Origin: a virus
Reading direction: 5' to 3' (one strand)
DNA: 29,552 nucleotides
Virus record (IMG/VR): IMGVR_UViG_3300047297_000053
Span: 1-29,552 of that record
Made by a program: the position numbers and the translations under genes
Shown: piece by piece, positions 29,037 through 29,552 of the stretch
Numbering within the stretch: the first letter of the stretch is position 1
Layout: every line of letters begins with the position of its first letter
The notes under the pieces: generated by a model
Seen by the model: only the letters and a program-made list of their open reading frames with translations
Databases searched by the model: none
Told to the model about the DNA's origin: nothing

Positions 29037-29552
29037 TTATTTGCCATTCCATTGGCTAAGGATTGATTTCATTTGCTCAATCAGTTGTTCATCAGCATCA
29101 ACGGGAAAGTCAAAAACACCTTCAACGGAGAATCCTTTGAACTCGCCTGACTTCACTTTTGCCCACACTTCATCGTTGTCAATCAAGTATGAAACAAACC
29201 ACGAACCATCGGCAACCTCCTCAAATCCCATCGGTGGCATCACGCCCCTTTGTCGGTCAATGATGTATGATTCAAACAAGCTCACGCCATCAGCGATTGG
29301 AGTTTTGTGGTGAGTGTTCACGGCATCGTACTTGTTGCCCCTTGCCCACTTTTTAGCAATCTTGAAGATGCTCTCTTTGTCAAATACAACATAGTATTCA
29401 CCACGAACATCATCCCTTCGATAGATGGGTAGATCAGCAATCATCGCTGCACCAGTAACGATTCGTTTCTCCTCGTCTTGGATGGCAAATTTACTCGCTG
29501 ACAATTTGCGTTCAGTCCAACGGAACATCTCCTCACCACCCCACAACAAATA
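29037..29552 (-). CDS. XkdF-like prohead protease, C-terminal catalytic part
   Basis: This is the continuation of the gene at 1-1222. It holds residues of about 366-536, with KFAIQDEEKRIVTGAAMIAD followed by LPIYR, a His-containing stretch (NTHHKTP) and FKGFSVEGVFDF, the conserved core of the XkdF-like putative serine prohead protease family. That family processes scaffold and capsid N-termini inside the prohead. The apparent start inside the end of the window (TTG near 29549) is an artefact of the cut; the true start is ATG at 1222. The stop at 29037 is about 40 bp before the scaffold-like gene (start 28997), giving the classic order protease, scaffold, major capsid. Family assignment is firm; the identity of the catalytic Ser cannot be settled by eye. 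Confidence 0.85.
   Translation of the reverse strand, partial: YLLWGGEEMFRWTERKLSASKFAIQDEEKRIVTGAAMIADLPIYRRDDVRGEYYVVFDKESIFKIAKKWARGNKYDAVNTHHKTPIADGVSLFESYIIDRQRGVMPPMGFEEVADGSWFVSYLIDNDEVWAKVKSGEFKGFSVEGVFDFPVDADEQLIEQMKSILSQWNGK
29426..29552. repeat. Terminal repeat, copy 2 (circular-assembly overlap)
   Basis: Exact copy of bases 1-127; see that entry. Collapsing the two copies joins the N-terminal part of the protease gene (1-1222) to its C-terminal part (29037 onward). Confidence 0.93.

Noticed and set aside
29037-29549. Independent 170-residue protease gene starting at the window end
   Set aside because: The start (TTG) is inside the repeat; the frame continues upstream into 1-1222, so it is the end of a longer gene.
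1-29552. Integrase, CRISPR array, tRNA, insertion sequence
   Set aside because: I found no recombinase motifs, no spaced repeats, no cloverleaf candidates and no inverted-repeat-bounded transposase.

Overview
This window looks like one complete genome of a small siphophage (long non-contractile tail) infecting a member of the Bacteroidota. The first 127 bases (1-127) recur exactly as the last 127 (29426-29552), and one reading frame continues without a break across the join (1222 down to 1, then 29425 down to 29037). The unit is therefore a circular assembly of about 29,425 bp opened inside a gene. All credible genes lie on the minus strand. The Bacteroidota host is inferred from two things: promoters of the TTTG-N20-TAnnTTTG type, and structural, replication and small proteins that resemble those of Bacteroidota phages. 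I see no integrase, tRNA, rRNA, CRISPR array or insertion sequence. The only repressor-like gene is a 61-residue HTH protein, so a strictly lytic lifestyle is likely but not proven.

Layout in the direction of transcription (decreasing coordinates). (1) 26930-18340, late unit led by a promoter that overlaps a terminator: small structural proteins, a tail fibre (25161-26207), a lysis group (small membrane proteins and the amidase at 23684-24298), portal (21783-23666), head-tail connector, completion and gp10-like proteins, with a metallophosphoesterase, a DUF3310 protein and two membrane-anchored proteins among them. (2) 18292-15449, early units: HTH protein, ERF annealing protein, YqaJ exonuclease and many small proteins. 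(3) 15467-13036, replication: a DUF6291-like replisome organiser behind a leader hairpin plus U-tract, a DnaB-type helicase, and a small protein carrying DnaA domain IV. (4) 12992-7231: a sigma-like regulator, small proteins, HNH nuclease, small terminase, glycosyltransferase, large terminase, and tail chaperones expressed by a frameshift on a T10 run. (5) 7087-1, across the join, to 27007: two large tail-tip or baseplate proteins, tape measure, prohead protease, scaffold, major capsid, and tail tube, ended by an intrinsic terminator at 26958-26982.

Most genes touch or overlap (ATGA, TAATG), so expression must rely on a few promoters plus translational coupling. The main points to follow up are the promoters placed directly on start codons (possible leaderless mRNAs), the hairpin in front of the replication operon whose three non-Watson-Crick pairs are all G.U wobbles in the transcript, the free-standing DnaA domain IV protein, the T10 frameshift site, the multi-domain prohead protease, and the portal with a C-terminal winged-helix and minor-head-like extension. 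No gap exceeds about 175 bp, so no long stretch is without a gene.
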